Source: Nyssa sinensis
Lineage: Eukaryota; Streptophyta; Magnoliopsida; Cornales; Nyssaceae
Direction: 5' to 3'
Length of the DNA: 64,000 nucleotides
NCBI GenBank assembly: GCA_008638375.1
Contig: CM018035.1
Location: 32,534,807 to 32,598,806 of the forward strand
The notes under the pieces are model-generated. The model had not been told where the DNA came from and did not search any database. It saw nothing but the letters and a program-made list of their open reading frames with translations. The position numbers were made by a program, and so were the translations under genes. This document shows positions 1 to 10,960 of this stretch, one piece after another; the stretch's first letter is position 1; every line of letters begins with the position of its first letter.

Positions 1-285
1 ATATAATCCAACAGCACAATTTGATGCAAAAAATGATCCATGGACTATTTCTGTAGCTTATGTCTTGAAAATCTTTAAATTACCAAAATATCCTTCAATC
101 CTAAAACTTAATAAAATAAAATAAAATTAATAAGTAGCATATTAACCTAAATAAAAATAAAAATAAAAATAAAGAAGACTCAAATTCAACCCAAAATTTG
201 GTTACCCAAGATCCAAAATGTACGAACTTGATTTACTCATGTTGTTATTGATTGACACATCTCATATATATTTGATGGAACTTCT
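1..285. other. AT-rich stretch without recognised feature
   Basis: I see only AT-rich sequence with short A-runs and no open frame, splice-bounded exon or repeat end. It ends where the first SINE-like unit begins. Confidence 0.5.
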
Positions 286-390
286 GTTAACAACCACTAA
301 TGTTGGCTCAGTGGATAAAGCTTTGGGTTCCCTTAAGCAGGTCATCCGTTTGAAACCTACCGACTGCAAGACTGCTTTTTTTCTTGGTTT
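286..390 (+). repeat. tRNA-derived SINE-like copy 1
   Basis: An A-box-like motif TGGCTCAGTGG lies at 304-314 and a B-box-like motif GTTTGAAACCT at 348-358, 44 bp apart as in tRNA-derived internal Pol III promoters. The unit starts with TTAACAACCACTAA, also found at the start of the next copy, and ends in a T-run near 376-382. Diverged; the outer ends are uncertain. Confidence 0.5.
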
Positions 391-439
391 TATTCGACTT
401 CTATGATTGTTATATATATATATATATTTGTTGAGGGTC

Positions 440-550
440 TTCAGTTAACAACCACCAACAGTTGCTTTGTGGTTAAGCCTTCACTATCCACACTTGTAAC
501 AAGGTTTCGAAACTTAGGCCCAACAACGTTCATTCATTTTTTTTTCTTTT
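440..550 (+). repeat. tRNA-derived SINE-like copy 2
   Basis: A second unit begins with GTTAACAACCACCAACAG. It has an A-box-like TTGCTTTGTGG at 462-472 and a B-box-like GGTTTCGAAAC at 503-513, about 41 bp apart, close to the spacing of copy 1. A T-run follows at 537-549. Same family and orientation as copy 1. Confidence 0.5.
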
Positions 551-698
551 AATTGGAATAGCTCAAAACAACGTAGTTTGGAATATCCGTTACTGCGTCC
601 AAACTGCGTCCGACCCCAACCGGATTCAAGCCACATGAGCAGAGGGTCATCTTCCTCGCGATATCGCCTAGTAACACGATGAAACCCTAATTTACTAC

Positions 699-1075
699 CT
701 ATGAAGCACGGACATTCTATTTTGGCTCACGTTTCCGTGTCGGACACCAACACTCTCGAACACTTCCCAGACACGTCGGACAGTTGAATCATGGATGTTG
801 ATGATTAAATGAAAAAGTTCTTTTATTTTTATTTAATGACTTTGTTATTTTAATATTTTTATAATATTTTTGGGATTTGTGTATTTTATACCAATTTTAA
901 TTACAATAACATTAGATTTTTATTATATGGTCATATAAAAATATAAAACATTTATGTATATTCAACGTATCCCTGACGTGTCCATGTCTTACTTTTTTTT
1001 AGAAATAACGTGTCTGCGTGTTCGTGTCCGTGTCATGTCGTATCTGTGTCCCGTGTCCGTATCCGTGCTTCTTAG
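699..1075. mobile_element. hAT-like MITE, family M1, copy 1 (377 bp)
   Basis: The element starts CTATGAAGCACGG and ends CCGTGCTTCTTAG, imperfect terminal inverted repeats. It is bounded by a perfect 8-bp target duplication TTTACTAC (691-698 and 1076-1083), the size made by hAT transposases. Subterminal parts are rich in CGTGTC/GACACG repeats; the centre is AT-rich and non-coding, so it is non-autonomous. Confidence 0.85.
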
Positions 1076-1083
1076 TTTACTAC

Positions 1084-2150
1084 GTTTGTTTTTTTTTTCT
1101 CTTCTCATTTTCTCTTATTTTCTTTGATTCCAAACACTGTTAAACTCTAAATAAAGTGATTTAGCTTAGTTTTCATGAATCAATTGGCATTAAAACCTCA
1201 GATTCACCCCGGAACCGAAGTTGTCCTTCAACCTGCAACTACAGTTTTCTTCTTCATTTTAGTACCATTCCTTCTCGTTTTTGTTTCTATTTTCATCTTT
1301 TTTCAGTTTATTTTCAGCTCCCATAGATTAAACATAGTTTGATGATCATTTAAGAAAACCTAGTTTCAACACTCAAGTTTCGTTCGCGGCGTTTTCACCA
1401 TTTTCTGTGGTTTTCTTGGTTATTTTCCTTCATTTTTGATCCCCTTGTTTATGTATAATAGCTAATGGCAAATAGAAACTCTTACCTAACTTTGACATCC
1501 CTAACGGTGTTGGTCACGATCTTCTCTTTCCATCTCCTCTTCCCTTACTCACGCATGGAAGAGCCTTAGATGTTGGTTCCTTTGACCTCTCTTTTGATTC
1601 CATACCCACATCGGAAATTCCATTCCTTTTCTTAAACCGTCTCTCCCCTCCATCATCTCTTTCTCTCTCTTACACTTACGGTGTCTCTCGCTATTAGATT
1701 CACTCTTTCTCCTGCCTCTGTTTGACTGACTATGGTCTAAAATACAAATACTAACTCATCTCTCATTCGGTGTTCAATTAGCGTGCACACACACACACAT
1801 ACATATATATAACCATACACATGGACACCATATGGGTGTTATTTTCTTGTTGATTCTTATAGGGAGCTTAGCCACTTCATACCACGAGGTGGCAACTTAC
1901 CAATTATTCATGTAGAATTAACATGTTGGAGCGGTATTCAACCATGTCGTGTTTTTCTATTCGTCAAATATAGACACTGTTGACTATTACAATATGTCCA
2001 AAAATCACCGTCTCTGATTTACACCAAAATTGACGAGTTAACATATTTGAACACACACTTCATACTTGGTATCCACTTTGCCAAATTAGGCTTCTAGGTT
2101 TGGCCTAGTCCACATGTTTCAAATAAGTCCAAATAATTGAAATTTTAAAG
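1084..2150. other. non-coding stretch, nothing recognised
   Basis: Pyrimidine-rich and AT-rich sequence with a short (AC)n/(AT)n microsatellite near 1782-1810. I find no coding frame, exon of the downstream BRO1 gene or transposon end. Confidence 0.4.
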
Positions 2151-2621
2151 TTATTGTGTGCTAGCTCGCTTAATTAGTAAAAATATAAAATTAAAATTCG
2201 GGATATTACATTGATCCATGTCCTGTGTAAGAAATGGTGAGAAAACAACTACTGATGCTGAGGAAGAAACAACACCATTTGTTTGAACACTTGTGGGTAA
2301 CAATTGAGGCTCCAAGGTGCCTCGGTTAGGAAACACAATCTTCACATGAAAATTTTGATTAGTACCCATATTTAATGACAAGTTAAGTAAACATGCATTA
2401 AGGTCTATTTTATGGGAAAGGCAAACTAGATCAAAGGTTTGAGCATGTCGAGGAACATGAATTATGTCATGGGCTTTCATTAAATTCCCATTCTTATCGT
2501 GCAATGTTACAACATGCTTATAATTTTCAGTAACCAAAAGAACTTTATTATGCATATCGGCGTTAAGATCATGAAGCTGTTGGGCATAATAAATTGTAGA
2601 TGCAAACAAATGAGATTCCAT
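2151..2621 (-). pseudogene. gypsy integrase C-terminal remnant (copy A)
   Basis: A 156-codon open frame whose first part resembles the linker and C-terminal domain of plant gypsy integrases: tyrosine-rich start (STIYYAQQLHDLNADMH), then ENYKHVVTLHDKNG, then the characteristic tail NRGTLEP. The tail matches copy B near 10812 (YNRGTLEP). The catalytic core and all RT/RNase H sequence expected upstream are missing, so this is a remnant. Family assignment rests on motif resemblance only. Confidence 0.55.
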
Positions 2622-2763
2622 TGGTGAAGGGACCTGGCCAATGGATGGAGGAGAGTCTCAAGGAGAAGAACCAAAGCGACTAGACTGACGAAGTAAGAGC
2701 CAGTGATTGCTCTCATGTATAGGCTTACCTGGGATAGAAGCTTTATGTGTGACTCTAGGTTTA

Positions 2764-2958
2764 TTAATGACAGTTGCTATCAACACACATTTTCAAAGAA
2801 TCACTTTTCCTAGGACTTAATGGAGCAGAAATGACATGTGAACTATCCAAAGCTGAACCCTTTGGTGTCTTATCTTGAGAATCCTTTGACATGTTAGTTT
2901 CCTTAGATGATGGAGCAACTCTCTCTTCAGATGGACAATTAGGAACTCTCTTCACCAT
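2764..2958 (-). pseudogene. short open frame in copy A, unrecognised
   Basis: A 64-codon hydrophilic, serine- and lysine-rich stretch between the protease-like and integrase-tail segments of copy A. It has no recognised domain and sits where RT would be expected. Confidence 0.3.
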
Positions 2959-3129
2959 TAAATCTTTCTGTTGGCTAGTCTCGCTCTTTTCTTGCTCAGA
3001 ATTCAGTTAGGGACAAGCTGAGGAGGTCTTGATTACTTGGCACCTGAGAGGAGGATTTGGGTGTAGGTTTTTTATCATTTTCTTCTTGTAGGCTTTAACA
3101 AGATGGTTTTACCCTTGCACCAAATAAGA

Positions 3130-3520
3130 TAGGTATTGTCTTTTCCTGTAGTTGCTCCATAAACATCCATCCAAGGAAGACCAAGGACACGACCAATATT
3201 TATGGGTAAGACATTACACCAAATATTTTCTGAATATAATTCACGATTTTAATTGGCACTAGACACCTCTTTGAGACTAACAAAGGAAAATTATTTTCCT
3301 GAGTTATCATATATGATTGTGGATGTGGTTCAACCTCAAGTTTTATTCTTTCAATTCCAGATTTAGAAATCACATTCTTGGGAAAATTTTCATCGATGAT
3401 AATTTTGCAAACTTTTTCCATGCAAGGAGCAAACATGTGAAAATTATTGGTAACTTCGTTAGGGATAACAACTGGACTACATCTCTTGGATTCTACTTTC
3501 CATAAATGTTGGAGACACAT
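3130..3520 (-). pseudogene. gypsy protease-like remnant (copy A)
   Basis: The minus-strand frame contains KLEVEPHPQSY followed by VSKRCLVPIKI. After a stop/frameshift come WCNVLPINIGRVLG and LPWMD, which match the order seen after the aspartic protease in plant gypsy polyproteins (EPHPQPY, KRCLVPFSIG, CDVVPM, LLGRPW). Stops and frameshifts make it non-functional. Copy B has the matching piece at 9975-10260. Confidence 0.55.
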
Positions 3521-3559
3521 GTGTCACTCCTCTTGTTGTTAACAAAATGGTGTCCCAAG

Positions 3560-3720
3560 GGTTCATCCAAGTAATGGGAAGGCTCATTTAATTCTGAATG
3601 AAAGTCATCTACTTCGTCAAGGAAGTACCTAGAGTCATTTACTTCATCATGGAAGTACCGAGGCGAATCATTACGGTATCTCTATGGAGAACGCCTAAAG
3701 TACCTTTCTTGGTACCTATC
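3560..3720 (-). pseudogene. gag-like RYF/DE repeat segment (copy A)
   Basis: Minus-strand translation gives repeated units of the type RYF-DEV-DSRYF. The same arrangement, SPRYLYDEIEDSRYF, occurs in copy B near 9580-9620, which is the clearest protein link between the two copies. Not assignable to a named domain. Confidence 0.5.
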
Positions 3721-4526
3721 TTGTGGATGAGTTGATGAACGAGTCTAAAGTTATCCTTGCTTTCACCCTCAAAGAATCTAGGATACCTATCACGATGATA
3801 GTCCTTGATTGGGATGACCTAGGATAGTCCATTGCATCTTTTATAACAGGTCTATATCTGCATCTCCTAACATCACGAATGGACTTTTTTTTTTCTTGGG
3901 ACAAAATCAAACTACAAAGAAAGAAAGGAACGAAAGAAAAGAAGATGCCGATGCCGATATATGCTTTAAATTGCCTAAGTAAATTAAATTATAACCTAAA
4001 GCAAAACTCACAAACAAGAAATAAAAAGTGGAAAGGAAAAAAACAATGCAATATTTAATGCTGTTGGAAACAAAAGCCAAAGGTTGGTGATGTTATAGGA
4101 TCAATCAAAGGAAGAAAGGGTTTAAATTCAAGGTTCAAGTAAGGACCTTTTTGCAATATTTACTAACTCATCAATCAAATTTAGCATTAATCACAATTCT
4201 CAAGTGAGTTTGCATACCTTTTCCGAGGTCCAAGAAGCCTTACCACAATTTTTTTGAAATATTTGTGCCCTTTTTGAAGCTTTCTGAAAAGTTTTGGGGC
4301 TGCTTTGAGATTTCCTAAAAGTTTCAATTGGCAAACTACGGAAGTGTTCGGTGGTTTATAGAATTTTGGGAAACTGTTTGGGTCATTGTGGAAATTCCAG
4401 AATTTTGGGCTGCGGTTTACTGTTTGGTTTAATTGGCTTGGGCTTGGTTTGGGTCTGAACAGGTTTAACAGGGTTGGGCCAACTTGGTTACTGGATTGTC
4501 TTAAATTAGCCCAGGTTTGGTACTGG

Positions 4527-4603
4527 TAGCTTAATGAAAGTGGGTCTGGTCTAGCTTAATGAAAGTGGGTCTGGTCTAGCTTAATGAAAGTGGGTCTGGT
4601 CTA
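4527..4603. repeat. 25-bp tandem repeat, three units
   Basis: The unit TAGCTTAATGAAAGTGGGTC plus TGGTC is repeated three times almost perfectly inside the leader of copy A. Confidence 0.85.
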
Positions 4604-5163
4604 AGTGCTTGGGTAAAACAAGGGGTTTGGGCTTGTATGTCTCAGCTGGGTTAAATGGGCCTGGATTGTTTTAATCTAAGTTGGTCTGGGTCTGGGGAAT
4701 TAAGTGGTTTTTTTTTTTTTTGGGCTGGACTTGGTTTGGTGTATTGGACAAATATGAGCATGGGTAAAATAAGTTGGATTGTGTTGGGTTAACAGGTCAA
4801 CATCAGATCTGCTCCTTATAATTCTTATTCTTCAATCGAATTAATTGCCATTCACAGTGTTGTACATGAGAAGATGACAACAGCAAGGCTGCCTCACAGC
4901 AGCGCTGACGATGATCTGTCTGCGGTGCTAGCTCATGTCCGACAACAGATGATAACGGTTATGCTTGACGACGACGACGACGATGGAAAGCATTGGTGAC
5001 CTGCGATCCACAGCGATGATGGTGAAGGACGATGGTGCAATTGGTGCTCGGTGATGTTGATGGAGATGGAGTTGATTCTCGACGATGGTGTTCTGCGAAC
5101 AATGGGAGGGATGTGGACGTGGTGACCCAATGACGATGGTGAAGGTAGGTGATGCAGGACAAC

Positions 5164-5416
5164 TTTGACAACCTTAGGAATCCGCACTTAGGGAGGATAA
5201 TGGAATCCACACCAATACCAAAAGAAATAAATTTTCATTCAATCAAAATCTAATAATTTGTTTACATTCAGCTTATTTATAGGCAAACTATGAAGGATAA
5301 ACTACTAAAAAGATAAACATGTAAAATATAAAATTAAAATTCAAAAATATAATGATAAAATCTTATCCTCTGGGATCAAAGATTAGCCTATGGGATGATC
5401 TTTCTAGCTCCCTATC
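5164..5416 (-). repeat. possible nested solo LTR
   Basis: On the minus strand the segment starts TGATAGGGAGC and ends GGTTGTCA (TG...CA). It contains a TATA-like CCTATAAATAAG and interrupts the DG-rich leader of copy A, which resumes on both sides. No convincing target duplication, so the ends are tentative. Confidence 0.35.
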
Positions 5417-5778
5417 ATTAGGATTTGGTGCGAAGCTGACTAATAATCTGCAATGATGGGGCTGTGTTGCGATTGCTGATGGCCAAGCGGAGATCACTAG
5501 TGAAGACAATGCTGACTAATGGTCTCCGGTGACTACTATGATTATTAACAGCAACACAATGGGGGGCTGATGTGAATGATGATGAGGCTCTGTAACAATG
5601 GCGGTACCAATGAGGGGTCAATGATATGTGATTGGCGATGTTGAAGATGCAGAAGAAACTCAATATTTTTTTTTCAGTAAAGAGTGGTCAACAAACAACT
5701 GTTGTGGTTTTGTGAGGAGTGTATGGTCAATGGTGATGATGAATAGTGTTGATGATGATAGTGAGAGATTGAATTTAG

Positions 5779-5790
5779 GCTCTGATACCA
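5779..5790 (-). other. primer-binding site of copy A (tRNA-Met type)
   Basis: The minus strand reads TGGTATCAGAGC, the standard complement of the 3' end of initiator tRNA-Met used by many plant LTR retrotransposons. It lies 4 nt inside the LTR end, the same spacing as in copy B. Confidence 0.8.
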
Positions 5791-5861
5791 AAATTGGTGC
5801 AACACAGGAGGGAGAATAGACAAGAGAAGAAAGAGAGAAGAAAAGATAATCCAAGAGAGAA

Positions 5862-5893
5862 GGGGAAAGGGGAAAGGGGAAAGGGGAAAGGGG
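5862..5893 (+). repeat. (GGGGAAA)n, five G4 tracts
   Basis: Five runs of GGGG start at 5862, 5869, 5876, 5883 and 5890, each separated by AAA. This is a textbook G-quadruplex-forming pattern on the + strand, in the LTR remnant of copy A. Confidence 0.9.
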
Positions 5894-6775
5894 AGTTCAT
5901 TCGTCATTTGCGATTTCAAATTGGGAGTGGGTTGTGAGTGAAATTTTGGGACGATATTTGGGCTGGTGATATGAAGTTGAAGGAGAGATTTCCTCTCCTA
6001 TTCCAAATATCCTTGGATTCAAATGCTTTGGTGGTGTATTACATTTCTTTTTTAGAGGAGGGTGCTATTTGGGCTCCTGAACTTTGAAGATTAGGAGGTT
6101 GACGAAGTCATGAGCCTTATGGAGTTCTTGCAGTGCTTTAGGCACTGGAATGTAAAAAAGCTTGAAGAAATTCACAGTTTGTTCATTCTATAAATAAATG
6201 CCTAGAGGAGGGTCTTGTGTGTTTCCTTTTAGGATAATTGGGGCTCCAAATCATCGGTGAAAGTAGCATTCTTTGTTTGCTTAATTGCTTGGAGGGCTGT
6301 CCTGACTATTGATAATCTTCAACGGAGTGGTTATAGTTTGGCTAGTAAATGTTGCATCTGTGGCAAAGAGGAAAAGACAATAATCACCTTTTCTTCCATT
6401 GGTCCTTTGTGAGGGAAATGTGGTGTCTTTTCTCTCTCTGGGTGTTTTTGGATTATGCTGGTATCAGTGAGATATTTTGAGTGGATGACAACTGTATCGA
6501 GTTAGGGAGAATATGAAGCAGGTATGGAAACTCGCTCCTTTGAGCCTTTTGTGGAGAGAAAGAAATAAAAGAATTTTTAAAGGGAGGAGATATCCCTTAT
6601 AGGGTTAAAGACACTTTTTTAAAATCGTTATTCTTTTGGATTGTAAAATCATACCCATCTTGTGTAGATTCTTTCTTAGATTTTTTGGTTGGAATGAGAC
6701 TTCAATTTAAGTCTTTTTTTGTAAATGGGTTTCTCTCCTTGGCGACTATATGTCATTTACTTATAAAAAAGGCCC
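5894..6775 (+). mobile_element. LINE 3' fragment with zinc-binding RT tail
   Basis: Broken + frames resemble the C-terminal part of plant LINE polyproteins: EVDEVMSLMEFLQCF, then VAFFVCLIAWRAVLTIDNL, then SLASKCCICGKEE (the zf-RVT type cysteine motif). The 3' end is TTACTTATAAAAAA, also seen at other LINE ends in this window (42136, 27582). Many stops; 5'-truncated. Copy B of the gypsy family is inserted just past its tail. Confidence 0.7.
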
Positions 6776-6779
6776 ATAT

Positions 6780-7083
6780 TGATAGGGAATGGAAAGGAAT
6801 TGGATGGCTATTTAGATTGTAAATTAGAATTTTTGATTTATTTTTAGTTATTTTATATTTTTCTAATTTTTAGGGTTTATTTATTTTATTTTAGGAGTTA
6901 TTTTTATTTTGGTAAGTTTACTTATATATAGGGGTTTATGTTTTGGAGATAGTCGGACTTTGATTATTGAATATTAATATTGGAATATTGAGATTTTAGG
7001 TTTTCTCTCCTGTTCTCTCTCTCTCTTGGTTTACCTCTCCTCAATCTTTCTTTCTCTTCTCTATTCTCTCCTGTGCTGGACCA
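6780..7083 (+). repeat. 5' LTR of copy B
   Basis: Starts TGATAGGGAATGG and ends GTGCTGGACCA. It shares long blocks with the 3' LTR, for example around TTTTGGTAAGTTT and GAATATTGATATTGG, and ends in a pyrimidine-rich TCTCTC tract. The two LTRs differ at many positions, so the insertion is old. Confidence 0.85.
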
Positions 7084-7087
7084 ATTT

Positions 7088-7099
7088 TGGTATCAGAGC
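7088..7099 (+). other. primer-binding site of copy B (tRNA-Met type)
   Basis: TGGTATCAGAGC four bases after the 5' LTR matches the initiator tRNA-Met 3' end complement. Confidence 0.85.
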
Positions 7100-8745
7100 A
7101 AAATTTTGATCCATTGCACACTGTTCATTGATTTTTATTTAAACTGTCCATCGTCATTGGGATCACGATGTTGACCATCATCAACCATCAGTGTCCATCC
7201 CAGAATCTGCACCTCACTGAGTCATGAAACCCATCGTCGTGCTATCACAGAAATACAACACAGTTTTATCAGACCCTTATTGTTATCACCATTTTTCGTA
7301 GCACACAGTCACCATTTCATCGTAATCAGAAAAATAAAAACAAAAACAATCTACTGTTCATTGTCACTTTCATCACTTTGGCACCATAGTCACAGACCAT
7401 TAATCAGCATCGTCTACACCGGTGATCTCCTCTTGGCCATTGCAACACTGCCCCATTATCGCAGACCATTAATCGGCTTGACACAAAATCCCAGCCTTCA
7501 CCATGGTCACTGGGTCACCGTGTCCACTTTCCTCCCATTGTTCGCTGCTTTGTTGTTGCAGACTACCCTCGCTGGGAACTGTCCATCGTCTCCGATCAGT
7601 CTCCATCATTGATCGTCTACATCGTCATCAGAGAACCCCATTGAAGAACAGAACACAAGCTTATTGTTATAGCTTCAATTGCAGGTCCATCCTTGCATCG
7701 CAATGTCGTCGCAGAACCTCCATCATCAAGTTGCCATTGTTATTTATTGCTGCCGCTGACATTGTCGTGCCATTTCACCACCATTGTGGACCCCAGCTGC
7801 TGTGAAAATAGGGTTTGAAAACCCTAGGGTTGATCGGAAGGAGTTTAAAAGGAAACCAAATCTATTTTTGACCCAGGATACACAACTTGACCCTAGAGAC
7901 CTGACCCAAACTGAAATCCAGACCCAAAAAAAAAAGGCTCTAGAGCTGGCCCATATACTTGTTCAGCCCAAACCTATACCCAACCCAAATGCTAGTCCAC
8001 CAGCCTCTTTGTTGGTCCATATTTCATTTAAACCCATAACCCAAAGAACCAACCCACCAAGCAAATTAGCCCAACCCAGGCCCATTTGATCCAAAAAAAG
8101 AAACCCAGCCACTTACCCATAGTTGGCCCATTTACTTCAGCCCAGCCCAATTTGTAATCCACCCATCTGTTCAAGGTAACCCATAACCCAACCAGCTCAT
8201 ATCCAGACCCAATTAATTTAAACCCAACTTATCCGAGTGCCAGCCCAAACTGATTTCAACTAAACCCAAGAGCTTGCTCAACTGCCATCAGCCCAATTGT
8301 TGACCCAGTCCAGTCTAAAAATAAAAAAAAAAAAAAAATTCCGGACTCACCCAAGGCTTTTATAAAATATCCAGAAAATCCCAGAATTCCGACAAATAGC
8401 TACTCGTTTGTCAAGAAACTTTTGGAATACAGTGAAAGGGACTTTGGACCTCAGAACCGGTATGCATACTCTCATGAAAATTGTGCTTAAGATTAAATTC
8501 AACTTGGTGAGTTAATAAATTTTGTATAAAGGGTCCTTTGAGCTTGCTTCATGCCACATTGTGCTTTCCTTTAATTGCTCTTTCAACACTTTCATCACCT
8601 TTGTCTCTAATTCTCACAATGTAGTTTTGATTTTTGTTTAGTTTATCTTTTCATTCGTTTTTAATTTTTCGTTTTTAATTTCATCACCTTATCTTTGTGG
8701 TACATTGCTTCAAAGTTTATTGTTTTCTTCTTTCTCTTCCTTGGA
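7100..8745 (+). other. leader of copy B
   Basis: A leader rich in CATCATC/CACCATTG-type triplets (7100-7800) followed by CCCAACCCA-type sequence (7900-8300). It has no recognised protein, although two open frames of about 100 codons (7280-7612, 7503-7805) arise from the biased composition. The block near 8440-8545 (GGACCTC, GGTATGCA, GAGTTA) matches copy A near 4130-4240 in reverse complement. Confidence 0.55.
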
Positions 8746-8749
8746 GCTT

Positions 8750-9480
8750 CGAGCCTATTCTGATGCTGATGGATAGAAAATCTACTACTGGCTTCTGTAC
8801 CAAGTTCGTGGGAAATGTTTTGGGTTTCAGACATGGCTGTCTGAGTTGTTTATGCTAGTGAACATGTGGTTGATGTTGTGCATGACTCATCACTTGGCAA
8901 TTCGTGGGTAACTGCCATGTTTCTAGTACCTGATGTGGTGGCAGACACATGCAGCCTAACTGCTATGATCATGGTGTGCAATGCAGATCATGACTGCAGT
9001 TGAAGAGGGAAACTGCAAGGACAGGTGGCAGTGGCTGGAGTAAGGCAGGTGGCTTGCACAACTGCTGTGCACAGATGGTAGCAAAGCAGGGGGCTTCTGT
9101 AACTGGGCAGAGGTGGCAGCATCAAATGGAAGTCGCAAAACTACTTGGGCCAGGTGGCTGCGCCAGAGACAAGCAACTGTCACACAACTGCTTGTGGACA
9201 ATGTGGCATTAATCTAGGGCTTTGTGTTGTATAACTATTGTTGTAGTGTGCCTATATATGTATGCATGTATGCCAGTATTTGGTAGGGTGTGGGACAGAT
9301 AACTGTTGTGCAATGTGAGTTTTGTAAAGCACAGTGCCTAGTGCTATTGTAAGCGTTGGTGACTACCAGAGTTTCCTTTGTATTTAGAAAGAGTTTTTTG
9401 AATAGAAGGTTTGGGGGTAATTGTTGTGCCTTTGTTGTTTGTGTTTGAGTGGTTGGTTGTAGGGCAACGCCATCATGGGT
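8750..9480 (+). mobile_element. insertion with copia RNase H scrap and LTR-like tail
   Basis: Compared with copy A this block replaces the short segment before the gag-like repeats. It opens with a frameshifted Ty1/copia RNase H motif (AYSDADG, then DRKSTTGFCTKF). The rest lacks coding sequence and has a TATA-like CCTATATATG near 9250. It looks like a copia 3' end plus LTR; exact ends were not found. Confidence 0.4.
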
Positions 9481-9504
9481 TTAGCCTCGATTTTCTACAT
9501 CTCA

Positions 9505-9845
9505 TAAAAGTACCCCGTGACAGTTACCAAGATAGGTACCTTAGGTGTTCCTCATATAGATATCATTTTGATTCGCCTAGGTATTTGTATGATGAAATAG
9601 AGGACTCAAGATATTTTCATAATGAGATAGATGACCATAGGTACGTCAATAATGAATCAAAGGACTTTGAAGCAAATTACCATTTAGAGTTGACCATAAA
9701 TGTTCCTTATTCGGCCTTAGAAAATCTTCATGTTGTGAATCATAGGTATGAGACATCTGTTTACCCCACAACATCTAGGCAAGAATTTAATTGTAGTAAA
9801 ATGATAGAGGGATTTTATATAAGTCAACCAAGAAAGGTTCCATGA
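9505..9845 (+). pseudogene. gag-like RYF/DE repeat segment (copy B)
   Basis: Tyrosine- and acid-rich repeats (SPRYLYDEIEDSRYF, then HNEIDDHRYVNNES), followed by a stretch ending QPRKVP. The homologous repeats occur on the minus strand in copy A (3560-3720). No named domain recognised. The open frame can be extended back to 9411, but the upstream part belongs to the inserted block. Confidence 0.5.
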
Positions 9846-9974
9846 TCAATATTAGAGGTATTCTTCGAAACCCTCTAATTTCGATTCTCAAACTCATGAT
9901 GTTTGGTGTAATTTACCTAATCCTCAAGTTAAGAATGCTTGGTCATACATGAAATAATATCACACTGACGTTAC

Positions 9975-10260
9975 ATTTGAGAAAGTGACTTGTAGGTTCC
10001 TTACTGATGGTTGTAGTCGCATTAACATGGTCTCACTAGTTGCTCTGTCTAAAATGCAACTACAACCTGAGCTTCATCTTCAACCATTTATGGTAAGATG
10101 GGTAGATAAAAACATTTGTAATAGTCACAAAAAGGTGTCTAGTTCTAGTTCTTTTCGATGATTGTTTTTATTGGGAAGCTTGGTGTGATGTAGTTCATAG
10201 AATGTTGGTCATGTGCTTCTTGGTCTATCGTGGATGGATGATCTTGGTGTGACTCACAAT
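9975..10260 (+). pseudogene. gypsy protease-like remnant (copy B)
   Basis: Frames contain FLTDGCSRINMVS (compare the protease motif TDGGSSxNxVS of plant gypsy elements), then KMQLQPELHLQPFMVRW and, in a shifted frame, WCDVVHRMLVMCFL. The usual order is kept but frameshifts and stops destroy the frame. Confidence 0.55.
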
Positions 10261-10699
10261 CTGAAAGATAAACTTGTAGTTTTAGGGATATGGGTAAGAA
10301 CAACTTGTTAAAGCCATCTAAACCCAAAAAGAATAAATAGAAAGAACAACCTAGGCCTTCTCTTCCTATTTCTTATAACCTTGAATCATTTTGTGAAGTC
10401 CCTAGGTCAATTCCTTATGCCCTAGATGAGCAAACGGTTTCTATCTTAAATCAAACTGAGTATGAGCATCTAGAGAGAACATTTGATCCCATGAGTGAGG
10501 AGATGAATCTTGGCATAATAACACGTGGAAAATAAAAATATTTCTATTCATTCATCTGAACCTAAAGTTGTGACACCTTTAGTATCACAGTTGTCCACCT
10601 AAGAGTCTATTTGTGATAGTTTGCTTGTTTATGCTCCCGCATCTGACCATTTTGTTGAGTCTAAATTTGTATTGCCTTCCTCCACAAATTCCACATCTA

Positions 10700-10960
10700 A
10701 ATATTTGGAAGATTTTCAACAATTCTTGAATTTGGACTTGATGCATATTTACTTAACATACCATTGGATTTAAATATTAGTTCAATTTTCAATATGGAGG
10801 AGATGTTATATAATAGAGGTACTTTGGAGCCTTGTGTATTTCTTGATGGTCTTCATGCAGGTGGAGTTACCATTTCTCCGATATCAGATCCAATGCCTAC
10901 ACCACTCCAACAACAAATCATGGATCATGTAGAGTTTATATTTGTAGGCCAACATTAAGA
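10700..10960 (+). pseudogene. gypsy integrase C-terminal remnant (copy B)
   Basis: The frame reads LDAYLLNIPLDLNIS, then SIFNMEEMLYNRGTLEP. This corresponds to the integrase tail of plant gypsy elements (NAYxLDLP, FNVEDL, YRGTFEP). It follows the protease remnant by only about 450 bp, leaving no room for RT, RNase H and the integrase core. Confidence 0.65.

Larger units (their letters stand above)
2151..5880 (-). mobile_element. degenerate Ty3/gypsy copy A (no RT seen), 5' end at right
   Basis: Read on the minus strand the order is: remnant LTR end (5880-5795), primer-binding site (5790-5779), a long leader (about 5780-3960), gag-like repeats (3720-3560), protease-like sequence (3340-3130) and an integrase C-terminal-like ORF (2621-2151). 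No RT or RNase H motif is visible in between. The same order, with recognisably homologous leader, gag-like, protease and integrase-tail segments, recurs in copy B (6780-11457) on the other strand. The 3' LTR was not found and the 5' LTR is truncated where LINE sequence begins near 5890. Confidence 0.65.

Noticed and set aside
7280..8089. Open frames of about 100 codons rich in Ser, His, Leu or Pro
   Set aside because: They follow the CATCAC/CCAACC composition of the copy B leader and are not matched by an open homologous frame in copy A.
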